Shown: positions 6,946 to 15,548, counted from the first letter of the stretch. The stretch is 22,676 nucleotides of DNA from JBEGQX01 sp041180805 (GCA_041180805.1 JBEGQX010000224.1:1-22676); one strand, 5' to 3'. Notes: a model not told the origin generated them from the letters alone. Made by a program: numbers and translations.

Positions 6946-9828
6946 ATGATCTGGGAAATAGAAATTCAGCCACTTTTGAGCGACCTTGAAAAGAAGCGAG
7001 TTAACGGTGAGTTTCACCTTCTAATGTCAGGCAAGCGAAATCAGGAGATGGTTTCGTTCACCACCAGGGGCTTTTTGCTTCAGGGTGATTTGACCCGGGA
7101 AGCCGCGGAAAAGCTTAAAATTGAACTACTGGTGGATGCCGTGGTTGAAAAAGCAACCCTCCAGCAGATTGGGTGCCAGCAAAAGGAAAGAAGCGGTGAT
7201 CCTTGCCTTGCAACAGTGCTGCTTAAGCCAGGGGTTATGGATCCGACGGCACTAAGCATTATCGCAGCCAGCAAGGATCTAGGGGTTCCTGTCCAGGGAG
7301 TGCGAAGTTTTCGTAGATATTTTGGGCCTCCCCCGGTAGCACAGGATAAGGCGGTGCTTTTTCGCAGGGTTCTTGCAAACGATGCCATTGAAATGATTGT
7401 GGAAGGCCAGCTTCAGGAGCATCATCTTGGCCGGGGTACCGAGTATAAATTCAGCAAAGTTGTCGTGCCATTCTTAAAGTTGGATTCCGAACAACTTCAA
7501 AAATTGAGCCGGGAAATGTCCCTTTCCCTGAATTTGGAAGAATTGCTTACCATTCAGGCACATTACCAAAAACTTGCCAGAGAACCTCTGGATATTGAAC
7601 TTGAAACCATAGCCCAAACGTGGTCCGAGCATTGCTCTCACAAAACTCTGAAAGGGACTGTGGATTTTGAAGGCAAGGTTTACAAGAATCTGCTTAAAGA
7701 AACCGTGTTTGAAGCCACCAGGTTCCTTAGGGAATCCATGGGCAAGGAGGATTGGTGTGTTAGTGTGTTTGAGGACAATGCGGGGGTGATTAAATTTGAT
7801 GATAAATTTCATCTTTGCTTTAAAGTGGAAACACATAATCGCCCCAGTGCCATTGAGCCTTATGGTGGTGCAAACACCGGCATAGGTGGTGTTATTCGCG
7901 ATCCTTTGGGTACTGGCTTGGGAGCCAAGCCAGTTTGTAACACCGATGTGTTCTGTTTTGCCCCACCAACCACGCCGGCAGACACATTACCGGAGGGAAT
8001 TCTTCACCCGGTTAAAATCATGAATGGTGTAGTTTCCGGGGTTAGGGATTATGGCAATCGAATAGGAATCCCAACCATCAATGGAGCAGTTTGTTTTCAC
8101 GACCGTTACCTTGGCAATCCATTGGTGTTCTGTGGAACCGCGGGGCTTATTCCAGTGGAGAAGGCTGTTAAAAAGCCTCTTGCCGGCGATTTAATTGTTG
8201 CAGTTGGTGGAAGAACCGGGCGTGATGGTATTCATGGGGCAACATTCTCCTCGGCAGAGTTGCATACAGAATCAGAAAAAGTTTCCGGTGGGGCAGTTCA
8301 AATTGGAAACGCCATCGAGGAAAAGAAGGTTCTTGATGCCATTTTGAAAGCCAGGGATCTTGGACTTTACCATGCAATTACTGATTGCGGTGCGGGTGGT
8401 TTCAGTTCCGCAGTTGGAGAAATGGGTGAACATCTAGGGGCTTCGGTTCAACTCGATCAGGCACCCCTGAAGTATGATGGTCTGTCCTACACTGAAATAT
8501 GGATATCGGAATCGCAGGAGCGAATGATTCTGGCAGTTCCGGATACCAATTTGGAAAAGCTGGTTGAGGTTTGTAAGTGGGAAGGCGTGGAAGTTGCCGT
8601 GCTTGGTAAGTTTGAGCAGACAGGCAAATTAAAACTGTTCTATAAGGGTAATCCCGTAGGCGAGTTGGAAATGGAATTCCTGCATAACGGCAGGCCCAGG
8701 CAGGTTCGTAAAGCCAGTTGGAAAGTGCCGGAGAATTCAAAGACGAATCCCAAGCCACCTGCCAATGAGAATTTTTCCGAGACGTTGCAGAAACTTTTGG
8801 CCACCCCAAATATAGCCTCCAAGGAATGGATCATTCGCCAATATGATCATGAAGTCCAAGGCGGTAGCGTGATCAAGCCATTGGTTGGAATTCTGGAAGA
8901 TGGGCCTTCCGATGCGTCCGTGGTGAATCCTGTATTGGGAAGTACCAAAGGATTTGCCGTTGGGTGCGGTATTTTACCGGATTATGGTGATCTAGATCCT
9001 TACGCCATGGCTGCCTGTGCGATCGATGAGGCGGTTCGGAATGTGGTAAGTGTTGGAGCGGATCCATCCCGTGTGGCGATTCTTGATAATTTCTGCTGGG
9101 GTAACACCGATCGCCCCGAGGTTTTGGGATCGTTGGTGTTGGCGGCGGAAGCTTGCAAGGATTACGCAATAGCTTACCGAATGCCTTTTATCAGTGGAAA
9201 AGACAGTCTTAAGAATGAATTCCATGCTTCTGGCAGAAATATTGTCATTCCCCCCACACTCTTGATCAGTGCCATGGGATTGGTGCACGATATTCGCCAA
9301 TGTGTCACCATGGATTTGAAAAAGGCTGGCAACAAAATTTTCCTAATTGGAAAGCCAGTTGCTGATTTGGGTGGATCACAATACTGTCGTGTGCATGGGC
9401 TTGAAGGCGGAGTGGTGCCGAAGCCGGTTGCTGGCGAAAGCATCAAGGTGCATCATGCTGTGCATAAGGCTATTAGCAAGGGCCTGATAAGGTCTTGTCA
9501 CGATATCAGCGAAGGTGGATTGGCTGTCGCATTGGCCGAGATGGCTTTTGCCGGGATGATTGGCGCGGACATTGCCGGCCTTGGAAAATTTCAAGGAATC
9601 AATGTCCCTGGTTTACTATTCGCGGAATCACCAACATCCTATGTGGTTGAAGTGGAACCGGGTAAAGTCGGTGCATTAGAAGCTGAATTTGTGGGATTGC
9701 CCTTGAATGAAATCGGGGTCACCTGTTCTGAAAAGCGACTTCGAATTGCCGGACCCGCAGGGGAGTGGATTGTATGGGCTTCCCTGGATGACCTACGCAA
9801 AAATTGGAAATCGACGCTTGCCTATTAA
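6946..9828 (+). CDS. purL: Phosphoribosylformylglycinamidine synthase, PurL subunit with PurS-like N-terminus
   Basis: This enzyme converts FGAR to FGAM with ATP and ammonia in de novo purine synthesis. At 960 residues it lies between small PurL (about 600-750) and the large PurL with a fused glutaminase (about 1300). Residues 1-170 contain two PurS-like alpha/beta repeats (IWEIEIQPL..., then ATVLLKPGVMDPTALSI...). The linker and first synthetase domain follow, with the catalytic WSEHCSHKTL (226-235) and KVETHNRPSAIEPYGGANTG (293-312). A second AIRS-type half includes SGKDSLKNEF and SCHDISEGGLAVALAEM. There is no PurQ-type Cys-His-Glu amidotransferase domain at the C-terminus, so a separate purQ must exist elsewhere. 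The ATG has CGGGAAAAG upstream. The gene overlaps ruvX tail to tail by 4 nt. Confidence 0.95.
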   Translation: MIWEIEIQPLLSDLEKKRVNGEFHLLMSGKRNQEMVSFTTRGFLLQGDLTREAAEKLKIELLVDAVVEKATLQQIGCQQKERSGDPCLATVLLKPGVMDPTALSIIAASKDLGVPVQGVRSFRRYFGPPPVAQDKAVLFRRVLANDAIEMIVEGQLQEHHLGRGTEYKFSKVVVPFLKLDSEQLQKLSREMSLSLNLEELLTIQAHYQKLAREPLDIELETIAQTWSEHCSHKTLKGTVDFEGKVYKNLLKETVFEATRFLRESMGKEDWCVSVFEDNAGVIKFDDKFHLCFKVETHNRPSAIEPYGGANTGIGGVIRDPLGTGLGAKPVCNTDVFCFAPPTTPADTLPEGILHPVKIMNGVVSGVRDYGNRIGIPTINGAVCFHDRYLGNPLVFCGTAGLIPVEKAVKKPLAGDLIVAVGGRTGRDGIHGATFSSAELHTESEKVSGGAVQIGNAIEEKKVLDAILKARDLGLYHAITDCGAGGFSSAVGEMGEHLGASVQLDQAPLKYDGLSYTEIWISESQERMILAVPDTNLEKLVEVCKWEGVEVAVLGKFEQTGKLKLFYKGNPVGELEMEFLHNGRPRQVRKASWKVPENSKTNPKPPANENFSETLQKLLATPNIASKEWIIRQYDHEVQGGSVIKPLVGILEDGPSDASVVNPVLGSTKGFAVGCGILPDYGDLDPYAMAACAIDEAVRNVVSVGADPSRVAILDNFCWGNTDRPEVLGSLVLAAEACKDYAIAYRMPFISGKDSLKNEFHASGRNIVIPPTLLISAMGLVHDIRQCVTMDLKKAGNKIFLIGKPVADLGGSQYCRVHGLEGGVVPKPVAGESIKVHHAVHKAISKGLIRSCHDISEGGLAVALAEMAFAGMIGADIAGLGKFQGINVPGLLFAESPTSYVVEVEPGKVGALEAEFVGLPLNEIGVTCSEKRLRIAGPAGEWIVWASLDDLRKNWKSTLAY

Positions 9829-10289
9829 TCAGCAAATGGCGATTGAAGAGGGCCGGAGTGATCATCATTAGGACAGCCTGCATCCAGAAATGATTGCAGA
9901 ATGATTTGTGCGGCCACCTGATCTCTTATTTGCTTTCGTTTCATGGGGCTTAGACCGGCAAAACGAAGCGAGCTTTCCGCATCGAATGTGCTGTATCTTT
10001 CATCATAATATCGAACTGGAAGTCCGGTGATTTTGGCCAGCCATTCACCAAACTGAAGAGCTTCGTTGGCCTTTTCCCCTTTGCTGCCATCCCCCCGAAC
10101 TGGAAGCCCGACAACGATGGCATTCACCTTCTCTTCCCGAACCAGTTTTTGGATGTAGGCTGTGTCCCTTTTTTCGCCCTGCCGGGTGTAGGTGGTAATA
10201 GGAAAAGCGATGGCTGTTTTTTGATCAGCGCAGGCAAAACCAAGCCTGACGGTTCCAAAATCAATCCCAAGCCACTTGGTTGACTGCAT
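9825..10289 (-). CDS. ruvX: RuvX/YqgF-family putative Holliday junction resolvase / pre-16S rRNA nuclease
   Basis: A 154-residue RNase H-fold protein. The three acidic residues of the family active site are visible: Asp10 in GIDFGTVRLGFA, Glu97 in YYDERYST, and Asp123 in RDQVAAQIILQSFLD. The IVVGLPVRGDGSKG strand-loop (58-71) is also typical. Members act in 16S rRNA 5' end maturation and have been proposed as Holliday junction resolvases. The ATG shares its A with the stop codon of the upstream mannose-1-phosphate guanylyltransferase gene (TAATG), so it is probably translationally coupled as the last gene of a five-gene run. A Pro/Asp-rich tail of about 15 residues follows the domain. Confidence 0.93.
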   Translation of the reverse strand: MQSTKWLGIDFGTVRLGFACADQKTAIAFPITTYTRQGEKRDTAYIQKLVREEKVNAIVVGLPVRGDGSKGEKANEALQFGEWLAKITGLPVRYYDERYSTFDAESSLRFAGLSPMKRKQIRDQVAAQIILQSFLDAGCPNDDHSGPLQSPFAD

Positions 10290-11371
10290 TAAAGGAAGTT
10301 CTCCATACCCCGTTTACGCAATGTTTCCACCAAAAGCTTCACGCCTGCCTCGTCATTTTTGTCCGCAACTAAAAGGGCATCCCCATCCTGAACAATCAAA
10401 AGATTGTTCACTCCAATGGTTGTGATCAATTTCTTTTGGTTGTCAGAGACAACAATCGAATTACCAGTCTTTATACCAACATGATTTGCAAGTACGGTGT
10501 TACCATCTGAATCCTGAGGGTGAAGGCGCTCCAGGGCCATCCAACTCCCAACATCATCCCATTTATAAGGTGTTTGCAGCACCATCAGATCTTTGGCTTT
10601 CTCCATGATTGCGTAATCAACGCTGATTTTTTCCATGCCGGCATATTCCGACTGCAGGACATTCATTCTTTCGGGAGTGTCCCAGGCGTTTGCTATGCGC
10701 ATGGCAGCCTGATACAGAGCGGGTTTATGTTCTTTAAGTGAATTTAGAACAGTTTTTGCATGCCAGACAAAGATGCCACTATTCCAAAAATACTGGCCAG
10801 ATGAAAAAAATTGTTGGGCCAGTTCCAAGGATGGTTTTTCCTTGAATGCCCCCACCCTGAAGGCGGTAAGACCCTGGCGCTGGGTCGCTTCCGGTCCCTT
10901 TTGAATATAACCATAGCCTACTGCCGGGTAAGTGGGTGGAATTCCAAAGGTCAGGAAAGTTTCCGGATTATCTTTACAAATCTCATGGGCACTATGAACT
11001 GCCCTGCGAAATTCCTGCACAGGTTCAATCACATGATCGGCAGGGCTCACCAACATGATGGCATCAGGATCACTTTTATGGATTAGAGCAGCACCCAACG
11101 CAACGCATGGTGCGGTGTCCCTTCCAACTGGTTCGCCAATCACATGGCCGTCCGGAAGAAGAGGAAGGTGGGTTTTGGTTTCCTGGCGGTAGGCTTCAGC
11201 GGTGATCACCCACATGCGTTCTGGTGGAACCGTGGCCTCGAGTCGTTCATAGGCCTGCTGTATGAGGGATTTTTCGCCACCAAGTTGCAGGAATTGCTTG
11301 GGCTTTTTGGCCAGGCTTCTTGGCCAAAATCTTGTTCCACCACCACCTGCCATAATCATAGCGTGAAGCAT
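10289..11371 (-). CDS. manC: Mannose-1-phosphate guanylyltransferase
   Basis: A 360-residue cytosolic nucleotidyltransferase that makes GDP-mannose from mannose-1-phosphate and GTP, feeding surface polysaccharide or glycan synthesis. The N-terminal pyrophosphorylase signature AGGGGTRFWPRSLAKKPKQF covers 8-27. It is followed by GEPVGRDTAPCVALGA, LVSPADHVI, GYGYIQKG, FKEKPSLELA and YFWNSGIFVW, and VDYAIMEKA with KWDDVGSW. A short left-handed-helix-like C-terminal region (NTVLANHVGIKTGNSIVV) ends the protein. There is no phosphomannose isomerase domain, so it is the single-function form rather than the bifunctional ManC of about 470 residues. GAGGAGA lies ahead of ATG 11371. It sits 10 bases after the UDPGP-type gene and overlaps ruvX by one base. 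Confidence 0.94.
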   Translation of the reverse strand: MLHAMIMAGGGGTRFWPRSLAKKPKQFLQLGGEKSLIQQAYERLEATVPPERMWVITAEAYRQETKTHLPLLPDGHVIGEPVGRDTAPCVALGAALIHKSDPDAIMLVSPADHVIEPVQEFRRAVHSAHEICKDNPETFLTFGIPPTYPAVGYGYIQKGPEATQRQGLTAFRVGAFKEKPSLELAQQFFSSGQYFWNSGIFVWHAKTVLNSLKEHKPALYQAAMRIANAWDTPERMNVLQSEYAGMEKISVDYAIMEKAKDLMVLQTPYKWDDVGSWMALERLHPQDSDGNTVLANHVGIKTGNSIVVSDNQKKLITTIGVNNLLIVQDGDALLVADKNDEAGVKLLVETLRKRGMENFL

Positions 11372-11381
11372 TTTTATCTCC

Positions 11382-12803
11382 TCAACTTCCTGTTTTGTTT
11401 TGCGGACATTCCAAAAGAATGGGTGAATGCAGTATTTCGCCCGGTTGAATTTTTGATTTTAATTCTTCCACATCCAGGGCGAAAAGCGGACTAATTTCAA
11501 TCGCATGGGGTGATCCAGGATTTTCCGGGGATATTTTTACCCCTGCAACTCCAAGCCATTTTCCGAACAAGGCTATTTGTGCGGATCTTACCGTTGCTGG
11601 GGAGTCTTCTCCCTCGTTGTTTTTTAAAGGCGCGAATTCATCTTCCCGTCTGGTCGATGCCACCAGCCAACGCTCCGCATGCGGGAATATGTCGAAGATG
11701 AATTTTTCAAACTTTAGGGCGTTTTCGCTATCGGGTGTAACCCTGATGCCATTGTTGTCAATAAAAGGTACTTTTTTTCTGGCAACATGATAAGGAAGAG
11801 CCTCAGGATTTCCTGCCATCTTGGCAAGAAAATCAACATCAAACACATGAATGGCTGGACTTCCACATGAGTAATAAGGAGCGCCGTCTGAATGAGTCTT
11901 CTCAGCCAAATCTTTTGGAAGATCAGAATATTCAATGATGTGGCATTTACCTTGGATTTCCACAAAGTTCCCAAGTTTTTCCCTGACATCTCTTTTTTGG
12001 ATGCATTTGGAGCTGACTTGGGATTCAGACTTTATGTGCATTCCCAAAAAGACATGATCATGGAGTTGAACCAGGGGATTATCCACCTGAAAGTAATACA
12101 GATGCTGGATGCCGGCTTCTTTTAGTTTTTTGAATAACGCAGCTTTTTTTATGGCTCCCAGTAATCCTCCATGACCATCCGGGCTTGTGAAAAGTTGGTC
12201 ATTCGAATCAAAAATCAGATCTCCTGTCTCCATGGAGATAGATGGAAGAACCGATTGCTGAAAGAAGGATACTTGTTGTTCGCAAAGCCCAAAAAAAGAG
12301 TTTTGTCGAAAAAATTCCTCGGTTGGTTGGTGTGTTGCCGGGCTTGTCATGATTAATAGCTGAAAGCTGGACTTGTATTTTTTGCTTAGTGCCAGGACTT
12401 TTTCAGCATGAACCTGATAAAGCGATTTTTGCCTTATGGGTGTTACCGGAACCATTCCCTTTGGAATTGGCGTGCCAAGTCTGCTACCCTGGCCACCGGC
12501 CACCAAAAGAAAGGCTACACTGCCTTGTTCGTATGCTTTTCGTCCAATCCTTGTATGGTCTTCTTTATGGTCATTTATGTTCGCGGGAATAACAGGGTGA
12601 AATTCGTTTGCCGCTGAGGTGTTTCTTTTTTCATGACTTTTCCTGGCTTCTTGAAATACACAAAGAAGATCCAGGTTTAGCAATTGCCGTTCAAGCTTTT
12701 GCTGCTGTGCGGATTCCAAGCAACCGAACCTTTGTAAAAGGTTCCATTGGCTGTGTTCTTCAAGTAATTTTTTTAACTTCCCATCCAACGGAAGTAACCT
12801 CAA
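11382..12803 (-). CDS. UDPGP-family UTP-sugar-1-phosphate uridylyltransferase (UAP1-like)
   Basis: A 473-residue nucleotidyltransferase of the UDP-glucose/UDP-N-acetylhexosamine pyrophosphorylase type. The nucleotide loop LLVAGGQGSRLG lies at 99-110, with the PKGM lysine at 115, then LLIMTSPATH, a SPDGHGG nucleotide-binding segment, YYFQVDNPLV (metal/sugar site) and GSPAIHVFDV. This long, eukaryote-like UDPGP architecture differs from the short bacterial GalU/GlmU forms. Whether it uses glucose-, GlcNAc- or GalNAc-1-phosphate cannot be told. No ATG occurs near the N-terminus; the only fitting start is TTG 12803, three bases after the previous stop codon and in the same frame. No good Shine-Dalgarno is seen, so translation probably depends on coupling to the upstream gene. 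Confidence 0.88.
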   Translation of the reverse strand: MRLLPLDGKLKKLLEEHSQWNLLQRFGCLESAQQQKLERQLLNLDLLCVFQEARKSHEKRNTSAANEFHPVIPANINDHKEDHTRIGRKAYEQGSVAFLLVAGGQGSRLGTPIPKGMVPVTPIRQKSLYQVHAEKVLALSKKYKSSFQLLIMTSPATHQPTEEFFRQNSFFGLCEQQVSFFQQSVLPSISMETGDLIFDSNDQLFTSPDGHGGLLGAIKKAALFKKLKEAGIQHLYYFQVDNPLVQLHDHVFLGMHIKSESQVSSKCIQKRDVREKLGNFVEIQGKCHIIEYSDLPKDLAEKTHSDGAPYYSCGSPAIHVFDVDFLAKMAGNPEALPYHVARKKVPFIDNNGIRVTPDSENALKFEKFIFDIFPHAERWLVASTRREDEFAPLKNNEGEDSPATVRSAQIALFGKWLGVAGVKISPENPGSPHAIEISPLFALDVEELKSKIQPGEILHSPILLECPQNKTGS

Positions 12804-12806
12804 ACT

Positions 12807-13583
12807 TTAAAAATCAAATGAAAGCCCATCATAGGCAAATCGAATGTTTTTGGGCAATCTCGGCTCGATGATTTTGTGATCCATTTCATGGCTGAGGTGC
12901 GTGAGGAAGGTTTGTTTCGGTTTTAATTTGGCAATAACATTCAGGGCCTGTTCCAAATTGAAATGAGCAGGGTGTGGCGTTTCTCGCAAGGCATCCAAAA
13001 CCAAGACGTCCAATCCTTCGAGCAACCCCATGCTGGTTTCGGGAATATGGCTGACATCCGTGCAATAAGCCATATTTGAAATGCGAAATCCCAATACGGG
13101 AAAGTGGCCATGTTCCATGGGTATGGGAGTTATGGACTCGCCCAGAAATTGAATGGGAGATTCGGCTATCCTGCGGAATTCCAGTTTTGGCAGATACCCG
13201 GTTTGCTTATGCGTTCTTTCCTCAAAGGCATAACTAAAGGACGTGCGAATGCGTTCCTCCACCTCGGAGGTGCAATACAAAGGAACTGGTTTGCCAATGT
13301 GGTGTTGTATGGGGCGCAAATCATCCAAGCCATGGAGGTGATCCGCATGGTAGTGGGTGAAAAGCACTCCATGGATTTTTGCCACCTTCGCCCTTATCAA
13401 CTGCAATCGGAGTTCCGGCGGGGTGTCAATTAGTATGTTTCCAGCGGGAACTCTCACGAGGCCCGCGCATCGAAATCGGTGATTTTTGGGGTCTTCAGAA
13501 ACACAAATATTGCATTCACACCCAATCATGGGAACCCCCACGGAGGTTCCCGTTCCCAGAAATGTAAAAGATCTTTCGGCCAT
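12807..13583 (-). CDS. MBL-fold metallo-hydrolase (PhnP-like phosphodiesterase)
   Basis: A 258-residue metallo-beta-lactamase fold protein. FLGTGTSVGVPMIGCECNIC (8-27) carries the three cysteines (22, 24, 27) that in PhnP help hold a structural zinc. THYHADHLHGLDDLR (76-90) gives the HxHxDH metal motif with His77, His79, Asp81 and His82. Later ligands appear in EHGHFPVLGFRI, YCTDVSHIP and HLSHEMDH. PhnP-type enzymes hydrolyse cyclic phosphodiesters or other phosphodiester bonds, but this gene is in no phosphonate cluster, so the substrate is open. It lies 37 bases after the MFS gene and 3 bases before the uridylyltransferase gene, within one apparent transcript. Confidence 0.9.
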   Translation of the reverse strand: MAERSFTFLGTGTSVGVPMIGCECNICVSEDPKNHRFRCAGLVRVPAGNILIDTPPELRLQLIRAKVAKIHGVLFTHYHADHLHGLDDLRPIQHHIGKPVPLYCTSEVEERIRTSFSYAFEERTHKQTGYLPKLEFRRIAESPIQFLGESITPIPMEHGHFPVLGFRISNMAYCTDVSHIPETSMGLLEGLDVLVLDALRETPHPAHFNLEQALNVIAKLKPKQTFLTHLSHEMDHKIIEPRLPKNIRFAYDGLSFDF

Positions 13584-13620
13584 TTACAGCCTGGTTGATT
13601 GGTGATGAATATGAGGTGCC

Positions 13621-15237
13621 TTAGTGGGCGCCATTCTTTGCAGAACCATCGATATGGACAGCCCTGTAGCCACCAATCGATTTGAAGTAGAGAAGCAACA
13701 AAAGGTAAATTGCAGCCATGGTTGCGGGGATATAGGAGTCCGCTTTCAAGGTCTTGCGGTCGCCTTCAATGGATGCCAGTTGGACATCTTTTTCGGCCTT
13801 GGAAAGTTCCTTCTTTTCCTCAGCCTTTTTGGCGATTTCCCCAAGCTTCTTGCCATCAATTCCCTTGACCTTGTCCAGGAAAAGGAAACCACTGTCGCTG
13901 CCACTCTTGAACTCATCGTAAGCTTTCGCATTGGAAACTTTGAGAGATTCAGCAGCAAAACGATCTTTGGCATAACCAAGGCCAGGGCCACCAAGAAGGC
14001 CCGCACTCATCATGCCAATGCCACCCATGATGGAGATAGCCACCGCACCAGTGCTGGGGAAACGGTCCGACGCCACTGCCAGCATGGTTGGCCAGAAGAA
14101 AGTCTTTCCAATTCCGTACACAGTCAGGGCCAGTAAGGCTCCACCAAAACTTGTAATTCCGCTGACGAGGTTCAGGCCCAGGCAGGCCAAAACCGCGCAA
14201 ACCAAAAGCAGGGCTATGGGTGTCAGGCCGATTTTGGTTTCAATGAAGTGCGCGCAAAAGCGCAGCGCAAACATTGTCGCTGAGGTGAATACGAAAAGGA
14301 TTTTGCCTTGTTCGCTGGAAAGAATATTTCCAGTGATGTTTTGAATCCAGCCATCGGTGCCAAGCTCAACCGCGCCCACCAGTGCATGTACAACAAACAA
14401 TACAAACAACAATAAAGACCCTATGGAGAATTTGGTGAGAAAGCCGATGATTGCAAGCAAAACGCCACCGATTGCGTAGCCAATATAGGTGGATTGCCCT
14501 TCTGCGACAAATGGCTTGAGAACATCACCAAAAAACATGGCAAGCAGGTAGCATACAACCGCGCCACCCAGCAAACCAACATCCTTGAACATTTCACCCA
14601 GGCTGAGGCCTCTTTCAGAAGCCTCGGATCTTGGAAACTTCTGCCCGAAGAACATAAGCCCATAAAGAACGGTTGGAATGAGGAATAATCCAAGCTGAAT
14701 TTTCCAATCGATTTTCATTCTGTCATCAAGAATCCATCCCATCACACCTCCGAGAATCATGCCAGCAGGCCAAGAGGCATGCAGAATGTTGAGGTAATGG
14801 GTTCGATCATTTGGGAAAAGAGTTGCCACCAACGGGTTGGCAACGGCTTCCAAAGTCCCGTTAGCGATGGCGAACAGGAATGTACCCCAGAAAAGGTAGT
14901 TGTATGCGGATTCTTTAGCCATGCCGTCGGCTGCACCAAAAGTGACAAAAGCGGAGACGACATGAAAAAGAAAAGCGGCTATTACCAACTTGCCGTAACC
15001 AATCTTGTCTACAATTACCCCGCCTATGATGATACCGAAGCAGAATCCTGTGAAACCGGCACCACCGATTTTGCCAAGTTCTTCCCCAGAGAAACCATAT
15101 TGGGATCCCCAGTTATCAAGAATGCCACCACGGATGGCAAAGCCGATGCCTGCTGCCAAAATTGCCATAAACCCAGCCCATAGCAACCGCATTGCGTTTG
15201 CAGGTTGCTGTTGGGTCAATGCGGGAGAGCTGCTCAT
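13621..15237 (-). CDS. MFS transporter with a Lys-rich loop before the last helix
   Basis: A 538-residue inner-membrane transporter of the major facilitator superfamily. It has about 12 hydrophobic helices, beginning MRLLWAGFMAILAAGIGFAI, with the inter-helix motif GGVIVDKIGYGKLVI (MFS motif A-like) in the first half and NGTLEAVANPLVATLFP, which recalls the fucose/glucose/galactose permease (FGHS) group. A sugar substrate would suit the sugar-nucleotide genes downstream, but that is inference. About 75 mostly charged residues (roughly 427-500) separate the penultimate helices from the last one, unusual for MFS proteins. AAAGGAA precedes ATG 15237. It is the first gene of the five-gene minus-strand run ending at ruvX, with a promoter candidate about 80 bases upstream. 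Confidence 0.88.
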   Translation of the reverse strand: MSSSPALTQQQPANAMRLLWAGFMAILAAGIGFAIRGGILDNWGSQYGFSGEELGKIGGAGFTGFCFGIIIGGVIVDKIGYGKLVIAAFLFHVVSAFVTFGAADGMAKESAYNYLFWGTFLFAIANGTLEAVANPLVATLFPNDRTHYLNILHASWPAGMILGGVMGWILDDRMKIDWKIQLGLFLIPTVLYGLMFFGQKFPRSEASERGLSLGEMFKDVGLLGGAVVCYLLAMFFGDVLKPFVAEGQSTYIGYAIGGVLLAIIGFLTKFSIGSLLLFVLFVVHALVGAVELGTDGWIQNITGNILSSEQGKILFVFTSATMFALRFCAHFIETKIGLTPIALLLVCAVLACLGLNLVSGITSFGGALLALTVYGIGKTFFWPTMLAVASDRFPSTGAVAISIMGGIGMMSAGLLGGPGLGYAKDRFAAESLKVSNAKAYDEFKSGSDSGFLFLDKVKGIDGKKLGEIAKKAEEKKELSKAEKDVQLASIEGDRKTLKADSYIPATMAAIYLLLLLYFKSIGGYRAVHIDGSAKNGAH

Positions 15238-15314
15238 AAGGATTCCTTTGACTACTTATGCGTGTATGAAAATAACCAAGATTTGGTTGATTCCAGCATC
15301 AAGGTAATCTGGGC

Positions 15315-15344
15315 ATTATAAATTAGTTGTCTTTTTTGAGTCCA
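15315..15344 (-). promoter_or_regulatory. Candidate promoter of the MFS-to-ruvX operon
   Basis: Read on the minus strand, TGGACT (15344-15339) and a perfect TATAAT (15320-15315) are 18 bases apart. Transcription would start near 15308, about 70 bases before the MFS start codon. The next four genes have gaps of 37 bases or less, so this may serve all five. Confidence 0.42.
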
Positions 15345-15510
15345 GACTTTAATTCATGGATTGTGGGAGATTATCACCCTCGGTCATTCGATTGGTTAAA
15401 GCTGATTAGCTAGGTTCTTTTTACCCATCTTTACACAGGCATTATTTAATAGCCTATGTTGTTGGAAATGAACCCAAAGCCCACTTGATTCCAAAGAATC
15501 GAACAGTTAT

Positions 15511-15548
15511 ACGCCCCATAAGGCGTGTCTTTCGCCTGATTTGGAGGC
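15511..15548 (+). promoter_or_regulatory. Leader with mutually exclusive hairpins covering the ribosome binding site
   Basis: Four short segments can pair in alternative ways: A ACGCC (15511-15515), B AGGCGT (15521-15526), C CGCCT (15533-15537) and D AGGC (15545-15548, inside the GGAGGC ribosome binding site). A pairs with B; B pairs instead with C; C pairs instead with D. With A-B formed, C is free to mask the ribosome binding site; with B-C formed, the site is open. The stems are only 4-5 bp, so this may be chance. Confidence 0.28.

Noticed and set aside
6802..7017. N-terminal extension of the MDR dehydrogenase by 72 residues
   Set aside because: It would overlap the purL start on the other strand, and the true family N-terminus MKAVQAV has a strong ribosome binding site right ahead of it.
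11382..13583. A single fused MBL-uridylyltransferase gene broken by a nonsense mutation
   Set aside because: Both parts are complete in length and motif content and belong to unrelated families; an in-frame junction occurs by chance one time in three.
13624..14136. 170-residue open frame opposite the MFS gene
   Set aside because: It is antisense to a clear transporter, has no recognisable domain and follows the codon shadow of the real gene.
14779..15183. 134-residue open frame opposite the start of the MFS gene
   Set aside because: No family resemblance, and the opposite strand encodes conserved MFS helices.
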